DNA of 64,000 nucleotides. Source: Sipunculus nudus. Taxonomy: Eukaryota; Annelida; Sipuncula; Golfingiida; Sipunculidae. The notes beneath the pieces were generated by a model, which was not told where the DNA came from, made no database searches, and was given only the letters and a program-made list of their open reading frames with translations. Positions 1-53,690 of this stretch are shown piece by piece; the stretch's first letter is position 1; every line of letters begins with the position of its first letter. The DNA is taken from positions 36,720,164 through 36,784,163 of the forward strand of contig CM049315.1 in assembly GCA_026874595.1 (NCBI GenBank). Direction: 5' to 3'. A program made the position numbers and the translations under genes.

Positions 1-983
1 TCTACACACAATACATGTATATCTGAAATGCAAGAGGTAGATTAAAACAATACCTTTATTCTCTGGTCTTGCCCATTCACGACAATACTCAGCGCCACCA
101 TGACAACAAGGGTTCAATCATTTATTGGTGTTTTAACTCGATATGATACTGTGACAAGGGTAACAGGCAGCAACCACGTGACCTTGAGGGGAAAAAAGTT
201 TGTTCCTGTTTCATTGATAAAAGTATTCTTACATTCAACTGTTTAGTCTGAGTATGTCCTAAAATTTTCCTGTTAAGGTCGTTGATCCTGCTGACTAAGA
301 TCGGTGGCTATATGTATATCATCTCGATATGGCAGGGTATATTTAAAGGAAATTTTAGAACCGCTCAAATTTGCTATTGAGGTTAAGTAAACCTGTTGCA
401 CGTGTGATTGTTGTGTGATGGGAGGATATCATCCAGATCCCAGACTTTGCCCTGATTTGATAGGCTGGTGACATCATGGGCTGAATTTTATCAACAACTC
501 AGATCTAGTAATGCATGTTGTTTTTAATCTCTGCTGAAAATTTGGGACTGACAGTGGCAGAAATACTGTGCTTTTACTGAGATCTAGAAATGTTATAGTC
601 ACAAGGGGATTTCCCAGTGTGACGCCACTGCCGAGCTGACAGTGCTCATAGATGTGCCAATAGTTTTTTTAACAAAATTCATGTTTTTAGTGGGGAAATA
701 GACAGAAAAAATGTTTTTCCTCCAGGAATTTGGCTCATTTAATGTAAAATATATATAAATATTTTTTTTCATAGACAATTATGTCATATGATAATATAAT
801 GAGATTTGGAATACGTTTGCTTGACCTTTACTGTTCTCCGTCAGTAATGGTTCCGCCTTAACATTAAAAACGCCTTTATTTCTGATGACCCTGCTTTCTT
901 GGCCTTCAACATCATGTTGAAAGCATTTATATGATATGAATGTTATGAATGACATATTAAATAATATTGATGAAACTATACCA

Positions 984-985
<2 letters not shown>

Positions 986-1054
<69 letters not shown>
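986..1054. repeat. (TA)n microsatellite
   Basis: Uninterrupted TA run in the 3' flank of the RTK gene. Confidence 0.95.
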
Positions 1055-2445
1055 ACAAACTTACATGTTATACCAGAGATAATGATGTGGTACATATATT
1101 ACCTTTACATGAGTGATCGATGACATTTCGTTATTTACATGAGGGCATAAAAGTATTTTCCAGTCTGTGACGGGAAGTTAACATTAAATCTTAGAACTGT
1201 ACAAATCCAGAATTACAACTGCACATTTCCACTAATAGATACACAAATAGGGATCAACTAAAGCTTAAAATATCTTGCAGTATGGGCATTACTTGAGTTT
1301 CCCGAATCTTTTATCGTTCAAGATGCCAGTACATTGTATCCTGCTGCATTCTTTGACCATCATCTTAAACATAGCCCTTTTTGACATACATAACTTTACA
1401 TCTGCGCTAAACTGGAGCTTAATTTAAGGTTCGCTATCACGCGAACGTGAGCCACATGACACCCATTCGATAAAATAACAATTTTTAAAATATAATGTGA
1501 TACACACGTTAAAGGCACCTATTCACATATCAGGTATGATATATACACATAGAATATATTGCTTTATCCGTTAAAAATTATGGTTACTTCCAATGTTTTG
1601 TTCTAAAACCGTTTGCTTACTCGTGTAGGAGTGGAAATAAACTTGTACCGGAAGCCATCAGTGGCGCAAAACATAAACATAATGTACACGCCACCTGGTG
1701 GCCGTACCGCACAACTTCACAAATCAAGATGTTCTATGCTTTGTACCAGTGTTTCGTCTTTGTTTAGCTTTTAATGTCGCTTTTCCTTGTTTTTGAGTGG
1801 CCGCGCATAACCTCTGGTCACGTAGTCTTGTTTTGGTAAACACAGGCAGGCGGACGTGTTTGCCCACACACAGAACCGTAACAACGTATAACAGACGGTA
1901 TAAAATCGGTAAAGTCGAATAATCAGTCAGTGTGCCGGAATGGTTTGTTGGGAAATTTAGTATTTAGCAATAATTAACTATTAGCGTAAGATAATACACA
2001 TTCTTGCCATGCTGATGTGCCGTTAAGGTTTGCTGTCACGTGACCAGCTGTGAGTAAACATTTGTCACATACACCAGTTCCATAACTAAGAACTATATGA
2101 AAGAAAAATTAATAATACAATGCCCTTGCTAATCAATTCTGTCAGTTTGATGAAGATAAATGACAACAGGTTTTATGCAGCTGTAATGGCACCTGTCATT
2201 ATGACTCAATATCAGGCCCCCGTGCATTGCCATCAAGTTCATGAGGTTCTTTACGTTAGTATGCAGTGAGTTGTTACTATCGATCGGGAAGATTAATGAA
2301 CACGCAGGTTATGACAACAGAAACAAAATAAAAGCAAATATGAAATTGGCTTTTAAAATCAGTTAAATTAAGCATTTTAATTCTCCTTGAGGGACTCAGA
2401 ATGGATGGGTCTTCCTATTACAGTTTTGATTGAATAATGATTTAA

Positions 2446-2660
2446 AGGTGCCAATTCACCTACCTTTTGAAAAAGAATTTATGTGATTTCTAGCTTCCTC
2501 TGTGTAATTTAATGATCTTAGGGTAGTTTTGGTTGTGAAAGGTTCTTGTAAGACCTTCACGATGGATGTATGAACTCGTTTGTCAACAACATGTTTGTTA
2601 ACACAGCAATGTTGACAATCTGGAAAAAAACATGTAACCTAAGGTGGAAAGTTGCATAAA
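2446..2660. mobile_element. Truncated relative of the TTAA MITE
   Basis: After TTAA at 2442-2445 it starts AGGTGCCAATTCACCTA and continues as a diverged reverse-oriented copy of the right half of 44046-44437 (TTCACGA, ACATGTTTGTTAACACAGCAA, TAACCTAAGG). The other terminus was not found. Confidence 0.55.
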
Positions 2661-3838
2661 TGCGGAGGTAGAAAGGTCACCTGTTGCAAAACGTCATTTG
2701 AAAAGCTCTGGCTTATCTGACTTGCTGTCAGATGCCCTTGTTGAATTTGTTTTAATTATTTTGGCGGGCCCCCACTATTTATAAATAAGTTCATATAAAC
2801 AGAACAAGCAAATACTATATAGTATTATGTAGTATTAAGCAATACTAAAGGATCGTAGTTTGTAGAATACAAATAATGATGGGTCAGGCATCTAAGGATG
2901 CTGCCCCCCCCCTACCCTCTACCTGATCTACGCTACATCAACCTTTAAATCGTTGTGAGAGAGGACGTGGGGGGGGGGGGGGGGTGTTAACTGAAACAAA
3001 TACAAACTCTCCAAACCACACCCACCCCTCGTGCTCAAATTGAACAATCCCCCAACACGTACATTTCTGAACCCTATATGCAGTGGCGGATGTACTGGAT
3101 CTAAGAAGGGGGAGGGCACCACATACTGGTACTGGTTATGGTGCGGGGGTGCTAGTAGACTTTAAACATAACCCTTGCATGTAAAAGTATAACGAAGACT
3201 AGAAATTTACACTAAGAGAGACCAGACCTCTGCCAAGGCAACTCAATACTCCTATATGGCATTGTCAGAAATGCAGCATTTTTTTCTTGAAAATCTCCGG
3301 ATCCCTCCCAAAATGTAGTTATTTGTTCCGTGTATCATTGCCCACTTCCTTGTATCATTTCATCCGTTGATAACATTTTGAGTAATGTTGCTAACAGACA
3401 AACAAATAGACGGACAAACCAGCATAACCCGCCAAAAAACACAACCCCCAAAAAGGACACCAGACGCAAAATCCCAGCTATGGGTGTATAAAATGGCACT
3501 TGTAACCCGCGCTCAGTCAAATACAAACAGTCAACTTTCAAATATTAACATTTATTACTAAAAATATCATTGTACAACAGAATCCTTACTTACAGCTGTT
3601 ACAACTGGACTTTTAAACTTCCAATTATTTATCATTTTGCTGCACATCTTTTATTGTAAATGGGACCTGCACATAACTGATACGCAAAATTAAAACGAAA
3701 CGTTTAACAAAATAGAAATCTCTAAAAACTACAAAGTTGCATTAGGCTATATACAGACAAGTTGAGAGATTTTAATTGCAATAACAACACCCCTAATAAA
3801 TGAATAGTGTGATCTGCTTAATGGATAAAATGTAAACA

Positions 3839-3850
3839 TTTTATTTATTG
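3839..3850 (-). terminator. Possible polyadenylation signals of the RTK gene
   Basis: On the minus strand an AATAAATAAA run lies about 450 bp after the stop codon. It is the first good AATAAA in the 3' flank, but a further one occurs near 3551, and the region is AT-rich, so the true end is unknown. Confidence 0.3.
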
Positions 3851-4062
3851 TTACTCTTTTTTTTGGTAAATAAATGAATAGATTTCTTTTTTCGTTTCAT
3901 TAAAATTTCACATTAAAAAAAATGAATTACCACGTTTATTGTTTTGTTCATTAAATAATTGTTCCCAATTTTACATGAATCAAAACATATATACATTGTT
4001 ATGGTTATTTTAGGATATTTTAACAATTTAGAGGAATTACGGACCAGTCTTTGAATACTATA

Positions 4063-4065
<3 letters not shown>

Positions 4066-4128
<63 letters not shown>
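4066..4128. repeat. (TA)n microsatellite
   Basis: TA run about 170 bp after the RTK stop codon, probably in the 3' UTR. Confidence 0.95.
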
Positions 4129-4129
<1 letters not shown>

Positions 4130-4300
4130 GATGCTATGAGCTAGTATTAAAAGCAGATATGTTAATGGAACATACAATATTGTTTTTGTCCTATGGCTAT
4201 GGACAATAGTTTCGAAAAATCTTTAAAACTCTGTAGTCCTTGAAACCCTGTCCGTGACCTTCAAACCCTGTCCGTGACCGTTAAACCACGTCCGTGGCCT

Positions 4301-45659
<41,359 letters not shown>

Positions 45660-45880
45660 CTTCTTTTTTACGGATACAGATCCCACACGAGACAATTTCT
45701 GCTAGTCTTCATATAACCATCTACCTTAACAAATCAATCCTAAAATTACTTCCTCATTGATAATGCGTATGTCACCTTTTCATGAACACGCATGCGTAAT
45801 AGTACCTCTAAGATATGTCATGTACAAAGTCTCCTAATTAATCATTCATGCTGCATGGGATTCCCCTAGCATAAAGAAAC
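45660..45880 (-). promoter_or_regulatory. 5' flank of exon 1a (putative promoter)
   Basis: The sequence upstream of the ATG is conserved in the duplicate (53467-53690) and, more weakly, beside the decayed exon at 59907-60060. The best-kept parts are CTTCCTCATTgATAATG and GAACACGCATGCgT (plus-strand reading, 45787 onward), the latter an NRF1-like palindrome. Retention across an old duplication suggests promoter function. No TATA box is placed with certainty. Confidence 0.4.
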
Positions 45881-47567
45881 AGATACATGAAATTAGATTA
45901 TCTAAACTTCGTGACTTCCTGAATATTCTTAAAACATACTCAATACCGGTCAGGTAATACCACAGGTATGTGGTCTCAGTGTTTTCGAAATATATGTTCG
46001 CTTTATATTTTGTGTAAAGCACGCTTTAGCGAAAACGGTCTCCATGTAAAAGTGGATGTATAGCTTAGAAGTCACGGAGAACGGCAGAAAATGGACTTCG
46101 TACGTCCGTCTAATTTACCGTCGTCATTTTGTCAACACAAGCGATACTCGTTCCAGCCAGCTTTATATCTACCTACATTGCATTTTGTTATCTAAGTAAT
46201 CAGTTTTATGAGGCAATAAATACTGTGAAATAAGCAAACATCCACTTCAACACACTGTTTCGTAAAATGCTTTACCCACTGGACAACTCAGCAACCACTA
46301 ACATCTCGCCTAGACAATGGTCATGACCTCCTGATCAATAATCATGGTCATGTGGCATCTGAGGAAAATTCAGCATTTCCAGAACACCTCTCCCTGTCCC
46401 TGTGTCAGCTTGGTTAGCTGACTACTAACCAAGTACACTGGGTTCGGATCTGGCAGCGTCAGGTTACGACCCGTGCCGGTCTTTCTTCTAAATTCTGTAC
46501 ACGTGATTGAAAATTTTTGGAGAGCGAAACTTTCTGAGATCGTTCATGCCCAAGCCGGGTAGGTGACATGGGAGGTTAAGTCATTAGAGACTGAAAGACT
46601 GTGAGAGGAGCGCGGATGGTCCCTCCGGAGGAATCTGTGGCTTACCAGGGTGTTTAAACTGGGGTTGGCCACTCAGGTAAAATCCTGGGATATATTGACT
46701 AATTGAATGGTGCCAACCTTGTAAACTCCAAAAGGGAACCCATGCAAAGACCCTCATGGAAAATCATTAGTGCGTCACTTGGCAATATGGTGCGTCCCCA
46801 TGGGACGTGATCTGTGTCAAATTGGGAAGATTTACGTACATTTTGTATCTTTTTTTTTATTTTACGTCAATTTCTTTCCATTATATGATAAGATATTGCG
46901 TCATTATGGTATTATTTGTTTAGAGTGTTAACAGTTGTCAGGACAGTGTTTACAGTTGGCAGGATTTTGAGGTGGTCGGCAATGGTCCGTCACTGCTACA
47001 AGAGCCAACTTTTATCTTCACTGTACAACTGCCAGATTTTGCGCATGTCTGGTTGTACTCTTGGACTCTCAGAACCGAGCGTCCGAATGTGATTTTGAGG
47101 GTCACAGACGCTTATACCCCACGTTCATGAAAGGTGTGCTTCGGGTCGAGGCTTGTATCCAATATAAAACTGTCTTTATGACTTCAAAGCTTTACTTGAC
47201 CGAGCTCCTAGTTATGTGGTTATATCAATTATATGCAAAGCCCCCGCACTCCATCTTTGCATCTTAAATCTTGCCGAACAGGCCGACTAACTATGCCGAA
47301 GTTAGGAACACAGTTATATGGTACAAAAGCTGGCTTTAGTCTACAATTTGCTTCCATACTTTAGGCTCTGTGACTCTATCAATTGTTTGAAATACTTTTT
47401 TTTAATGTTAAGTTACTTATATTTCTTTAGTTGTGATTTATATTGTTATAATTATATTGATAATTTTTATTTTAATGTATATTTTACTTAATGTTTGATA
47501 TGCAAGCCAAGCTTGACTCTTTTTATATAAAGGATATTTGCGCTTTATAAATAAGATATTTTTCTTT

Positions 47568-47650
47568 ATTTTATTATTATTGTTAGTTTTATTATTGTTA
47601 GTATAATTAAAATTATTATTATTATTATCATTATTATTATTATAATTAAC
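47568..47650. repeat. (ATT)n-rich microsatellite
   Basis: Imperfect ATT repeats; duplicate at about 55379-55457. Confidence 0.8.
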
Positions 47651-48774
47651 AAAGAAAATTAAAAGCGTAAAGATCAATCCTCCTATGTTACTTGCATGGT
47701 CAATACCTTTCCGCTCACGGTTAGGGTTAGGGGATGCATACTGAGTTAAATTATTTTGGCTTCGAAGAGGATTATTTTAAAAAGAACGCTAGTGTCGCTT
47801 TGGGCAATGTTATTTAAAAGTTATTCCAAGAAAAGAGGAATTTGAGCACAGTACTTTAACTCTGTGAAACTGAAATTTTGTTATATGTAGTAGATCTGCC
47901 TGGTAGATCTCTGGACCCCACCTTTGGCTCCCTTAATACATACTTCACCTGGTACATGTCGTCTGCGATAGGAACATGTATTAAGTTGTATTGATATACT
48001 GTATATTTCCCCTGTCATCAGTGAAGGCTGTAATGATAAATTACATCGATTTCTCCCTAAACAATCGTACCTGTCGGTCCCTGGGAGATTACACATATAA
48101 ATCACCGTATGACTTTTTACTTAGAAGTCCTCAAACATATAAACTGATAAGGCAACAACAAAGATATGCCCCTGGAAACTGCTGACAGTCACTTAGGCCA
48201 CCACGAACATAAATACATCTTAACCTGTGACAGTGGAGTATAGGGTAAGGATATCTAAATCAAACATTCGATATATGTGTAGGTGTAACGTTGTGTTCAT
48301 GCAAACTCGTTGATTCATATGTCGATGTCAGATTATAATAGGACACGTTTTTCGGCATGATGATAACATTTGATGGGCACTAATATTACATGGTTTTTTC
48401 TAACAGTAGTAGAAATAGTAACAGTAAAAGTAAATATAGATTTTTCCCTAAACACTCGGTCACAATGTTTATATTATAATGACAGAAACACAAATTTGGC
48501 GGGTAAAGATATGAAGGTTTATGGTTACGCTGCTCACACTTTATTGAAAAAATGCCATTTATGACCAACGATAAAGTATGATTAAACATGAATCCTGATT
48601 TATAAGTGTGTCCCTTTATGGGTGTACTATTATACATGAGGAACGAGTTTCAAATAGGTTAATTATCTTATATCAGTAAATGATACAGACTTGCTAGGTT
48701 AAACCTCGTGAAACACAATTAACTCTTAGACCATAATCTTGGTGGGAAGGCGTTGTTAGCAGGATGGTTGTGTC

Positions 48775-49757
48775 AGTGGGGTAACTGTAAAGGTGATAGT
48801 CATGTGAACGGGATACTCGTGTGAACAGGTTACTTCTGTGAATGGAATATTCTTGGGAGCGGGTTGGTCATGTGAACGGTATGGGTCATGTGAACGGAAG
48901 ACTCGGGTAGGGGTTCTCGTGTGAACAGGATACTCGTGTGGCCGGGATGGTCGTGCGAACGGGATACTCGTGTGAACAGGATACTCCTGTGAACAGGATA
49001 CTCCTGTCGTGTGGACGAGAGACTCGTGTGACCGAGCTGGTTGTGTGAACGGAAGACTCATGTGACTGGGATGGTTGTGTGAACGGGAGACTCGTGTGAC
49101 CGGGATGGTCGTGTGAACGGAAGACTCATGTAACTGTGAACGGGAGAGTCGTGTGCCTTGGATGGGCGTATGAATGGGAGACTCATGTGACTTGGATGGG
49201 GGTGTGAACGTGAGACTCGTGTGAATGGGATGGTCATGTAAACGGGAGACTCGTGTAGCCCGGCTGATCGTGCGAACGGGAGACTCGTGTGACTGGGGTG
49301 GATGTGTGAACAGGATACTCCTGTCGTGTGGACGAGAGACTCGTGTAACCGAGCTGGTTGTGTGAACGGAAGACCCATGTGACTGGGATAGCTGTGTGAA
49401 CGGGAGACTCGTGTGGTCGGGATGGTCGTGTGAACGGGAGACTCATGTGACTGAGATTGGCGTGTGAACGTGAGACTCGTGTGAATTGGATGGTCATGTG
49501 AACGGGAGAGTCGTGTGACTTAGATTGGCGTATGAATGGGAGACTCTTGTGACTTGGATGGGGGTGTGAACGTGAGACTCGTGTGAATGGGATGGTCGTG
49601 TGAACGGGAGACTCTTGTGACTGGCATGGTCATGTGAACGGGAGAGTCGTGTGGCCGGGCTGATCGTGCGAACGGAATACTCGTGTGACTGGGGTGGATG
49701 TGTGAACAGGATACTCCTGTCGTGTGGACGAGAGACTCGTGTGACCGAGCTGGTTGT
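48775..49757. repeat. 34-bp minisatellite (GTGTGAACGGGAGACTCGTG...)n, copy A
   Basis: Units GTGAACGGGAGACTCGTGTG plus ACCGGGATGGTCGT. Minus-strand ORFs rich in SHESPVHTT-type repeats arise because the unit lacks stops in any frame; 34 bp is not a multiple of three, so a protein-coding origin is unlikely. Confidence 0.8.
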
Positions 49758-49860
49758 GTAAACATGTATCATATCACCTCACATGTATCATGTCATGCCA
49801 CATGTAATATGTCATACCATATGTATCATGTCACACCACAAGCATCATGTCACTTCACCA
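49758..49860. repeat. 19-bp minisatellite at the duplication junction
   Basis: Short block that begins exactly where the 34-bp minisatellite of copy A ends (GGTTGTGTAAACATGTATCAT), so it marks the junction of the tandem duplication. Confidence 0.75.
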
Positions 49861-50112
49861 TGACATCAAAAATATCGTTTCAAAGTCACTGTTTCTTTTA
49901 TAAACCAAACTTCATTCTTGATACTGGGTGTAGTAGAATCTTGAGATAATGTTTTTTTGGAAACCATGTAATGACTGAACAATACGGGCCTTAGGCTACA
50001 GTCCCATTGAAGTAGGCAGTACTACGGATAGGCAAGGGCCGTTTCCGGAGTGATTAGTGGTGATCCGGGGTGATTTTTTGGCAGAAATCGGCAGCAATCG
50101 CCATTTCACACA

Positions 50113-50650
50113 GCAGCAATACGGTTGAGCACTGGAAATAACCCCGGCACAGGCACGGATAGCCCCGGACCACCACGGCAGCACCCCTGATTACCCCGGA
50201 ACGTCTCGGCAGAGCCCCGGACCGTCCCGGCAACGCCCCGGACTGTCCCGGTATAGCCCCGGACCGTCCCGGCAGAGCCCCGGATAGCGGCCTGGCTATA
50301 AAAGGAGGTGGCAATCAGCTCTGCCGTGTTGGTCGGTCGCTCTGCCGGGGTAGTTCGGATGGTTTTCAACGTCCCCGATCTCCAAGAACTGTCATGGCAG
50401 TGCCCCGGACTTCCACGGTAGTGGCACGGACACCCACGGCTTAGCCCCTCAGAGCTACGGATGAGCCCCGGATCACCAAGGATTACATTCCGCCCCAGAT
50501 CACCACGAATCGCCCCGGCAGTTTTTGACATAAAACAAAACTGCCGGCTCGTCCTCCCTGACCGTCCCGGACCATTCCGGACCATCACGGCAGCGCTTCG
50601 GCTTACACCCGGTTCACACCGGACTAATCCGTGGCACTGCCGTTAGTCTG
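50113..50650. repeat. GC-rich CCCCGG-based repeat, duplicate copy
   Basis: Nearly identical to 42230-42770, with TATAAAAG at 50297. Confidence 0.65.
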
Positions 50651-50909
50651 CCGGTTCCTCTATGGGACTTATACTTAAAAAGTCAACTAATGGGAGCTCA
50701 GTCGGCCTTCCTGTCCGAGCGGACTTTTCTTTGCTCTTTTTAAAATTGACGTTTATATATGTTTTGACACGTTATAAAAAGTGTCCCACAGACCAAGACG
50801 CTCAGCTGATATCTGACACTGAGAAATTCTATAACCTTGCATTGTCAGATATTATATTTGCTAATGTGTATGTGGAAGTGGTGAAGAATTTATATAATTG
50901 ATTTTCTTC

Positions 50910-51190
50910 AAATTGCCAGCACACGTATCATGTCACATCACACGTATCATGCCAAGCCATATGTTTCATGTCACAAACCATGTATCATGTCACTACCATG
51001 TATTATGTCACATTACCTACATCATGTCACCTAACATGTATCATGTTATATCACATGTATCATCTCACTCCCGTGTATTATGTCACATTACATACATCGT
51101 GTCACCTAACATTACCATGTTACATCACATGTATCATCTCACTCTCGTGTATTATGTCATATTACATACATCGTGTCATGTAAACATGCA
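50910..51190. repeat. 19-bp minisatellite, second block in copy B
   Basis: Counterpart of 43026-43385, about 80 bp shorter. Confidence 0.8.
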
Positions 51191-51853
51191 TCATGGACAT
51201 GACAGGAAGCAATGATGACGTCATAATAGACATTTTGTAGAACTATGATACCCGTAACTACGGGACCAGTGATCAAGAGCTGCCGATCCTTTTGTTTTCA
51301 AAGAAGCTTTGCATCTTCCTCGTGCAAGGGTTGCATTGTTACGTCACTTATATAATCAAGACCTGTAGTCTTGTTGGGGAAACAGGAGGCGACTCAAAAT
51401 ACAAATATCCTCTGTTTATGAAGATTTGAACTGTTGATATGGAATGACTGATGACGCTTACAGAATGTACGACTGAGGAATTTCCTTTTTATAAGGGAAG
51501 CCATCTTATCAGCAATCTTAGTCATTTTGAGTTCAGTAAAAGGGTATTTCACATAGCTTCATCACTAAGGTAAACTTAACCATAAGCTCTTGGCATCCTG
51601 CAGATTTGACAAAGTGGGAAGAGAGACAAGATTTATAGCTAAAACTCTCAGAAAACATGAAAAATCACTCACAGGTCCTTTCACGTTTAAGGGATAGTAG
51701 CCAAGTAACTTTTTCACATTGAGAAGGATCATCCCTAAAAAAAGCTTCCTCTTTAAACAAAAAAAAAACACAAGACAGGCCATTATTTTTAAAATATTCT
51801 AGCTGTCGGATTGTTATATATAGCCCGGGCAATATTGTATGTGTTTATATTAA

Positions 51854-52244
51854 AGGGGCCCAATCACCTATCTGACCTTTATGAACTAAAGGCGATCTCT
51901 TGCTGGAGCTTTCATAAAAAAAGGTAAGAAAACGCGGATATCACAGCACACAGACTGCTTGTTTTGTTTATTTCAACTTGTTTAATATATGGGGGGGGGG
52001 GGCGCCAAAATTATCAAAACAAATTCAACAATTATGCAGCGTACCTCCTTAGGTTACATTTTTTTCCGTTTTTCAACATTGCTGTGTTTACAAACATGTT
52101 GCTGATAAACAAGTTCACAGATCCTTCACGAAGGCCTTATAAGAACTTTTCGCAACCAAAATTACCCTTAGATCAGTAATATATACACAGAGGAAGCCAT
52201 AAATCACTTAAATACTTTTTCAAAACGTAGGTGATTGGGCACCT
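51854..52244. mobile_element. MITE with TTAA target duplication, copy B (from segmental duplication)
   Basis: Same element and same flanks as 44046-44437, present because the surrounding 7.8 kb was duplicated after insertion. Confidence 0.75.
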
Positions 52245-53401
52245 TTAAAAGGATTCTTCCAACAACATAAACATCTGTTATAAGTAACATCTTTTATAAG
52301 ACCTGTAAATCTCACATAAAGTCACATTAAACAGACCAACTTCACCCAGTTTGGGACAAATGGCTTCAGCCATGCTGGAGATATTTGGCAACAGACGTAA
52401 GGTTTGCAAACATAAAACAATCAACATCTTCTTAAAGATCATTTACATTTAAAGTTCTTTTAAGATACTACTGTGTAAGTAAATCACTTACATGAAAACT
52501 TATTTTACTCTTATGAACAGGAAGCCAGGTTTGTAAAGAGGAAAATAATATATCTGATTAGCATAAATTGTTAAATATTTGTAACGTCATTTGCACTTTA
52601 CATACAAATTTCACTCAGTGTCCCTAGACGTCAGATGACGTTTTGTTAGCTGAACTGAAAGATCCCCATAAAAATAAAATACAAGAACTTTTTTTAAAGT
52701 TTTAAAATGTTTATAAATATTAAAATTAAATGGACTGTTTGCTAATGGTTTATCATGTGTAAATATATGTATTATATTTTATGTTTTACCAGCAAGGCCA
52801 AATCAGGTTAACAAGATAAATTAAAAGTCACTTGATAAAGTATAAATATCACAACTAATTTTTATGATCATGGCTGGATCAATGAGTTAAAGTACATATT
52901 TCCGACCCGCAACCGATTAAACCCTGTGACATTATGACATCCACATGTCCGAGGTTTTATATAAGCCTGCTAGACCTGTGTATAATTTAATTAAATACTT
53001 AATGTACGACTTGGCATTTTGCGGCGCTGCAAAGCGGCATTTTGTTGCTGACACTCCGGTATATTTGCATGTACTCAACATGTTTTTTTAAGCGCAGTGC
53101 GGCGTGGCGTTAGGTGCCTTTATGTTTTTTAACAAATGGCAAGTTGAATAAAGTACATTTCCTAACCTATGATTTTTAACAAAGCTTTATTATTCATCAA
53201 CGCACCAATATATACCGCATAACAGATTTTTTTTAATATCCTGAGGGAAATTAAACAAACAACAAACGTAGGTTTAAAACATGACTCTTCTTGACACTTC
53301 ACAGGTAACTGACGAATGACATCTAACACATAGTGCTATTTAATGAGGCAAATTATACAGATATGGAAATATAAGTCGAAGAATAACACATAGGCACTTA
53401 C

Positions 53402-53466
53402 CTCTGTATCTCCACTATAACCAGACAAAAAGAAGACAGAAACAACAATGCTTTTATCCAAGACAT
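53402..53466 (-). CDS. RTK exon 1b: duplicate first exon and signal peptide
   Basis: This 65-bp exon is identical in protein to 45595-45659 (same ATG, same signal peptide, same phase 2 end) with donor GTAAGT instead of GTAAGC. It belongs to the second copy of the segmental duplication. Exon 2 is not duplicated, so this is either an alternative first exon with its own promoter or an unused duplicate. If transcribed it would splice to the single-copy exon 2 at 39480, over the first promoter. Confidence 0.6.
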
Positions 53467-53690
53467 CTTCTTTTTACGGATACAGATCCCACACGAGACA
53501 ATTTCTGCTAGTCTTCATATAACCATCTACCTTAACAAATCAATCCTAAAATTACTTCCTCATTGATAATGCGTATGTCACCTTTTCATGAACACGCATG
53601 CGTAATAGTACCTCTAAGATATGTCATTTACAAAGTCTCCTAATTAATCATTCATGCTGCATGGGATTCCCCTAGCATAAAGAAACAGAT
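53467..53690 (-). promoter_or_regulatory. 5' flank of exon 1b (putative promoter, duplicate)
   Basis: This is a nearly identical copy of 45660-45880, with the same CTTCCTCATTGATAATG and CACGCATGCGTAAT motifs. Confidence 0.4.

Larger units (their letters stand above)
1..3838. other. 3' flank of the RTK gene, no gene seen
   Basis: AT-rich DNA with one TA microsatellite, poly-G near 2970 and the MITE relic at 2446. Segments 2640-2790 and 5190-5335 are related (CCTTGTTGAA, then GGCGGrCCCCCAC), and a 40-bp stretch ACAAACAAATAGACGGACAA... is shared by 3397 and 5367, so both places hold copies of a dispersed repeat. No convincing coding exon. Confidence 0.5.

Noticed and set aside
1690-1715. CTCF-like GCCACCTGGTGGC
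   Set aside because: A short palindrome without the rest of the consensus; too weak alone.
48756-49772. Several long minus-strand ORFs rich in SH-E-S-PVH-T repeats
   Set aside because: They are by-products of a stop-free 34-bp minisatellite; the unit is not a multiple of three and all frames are open.
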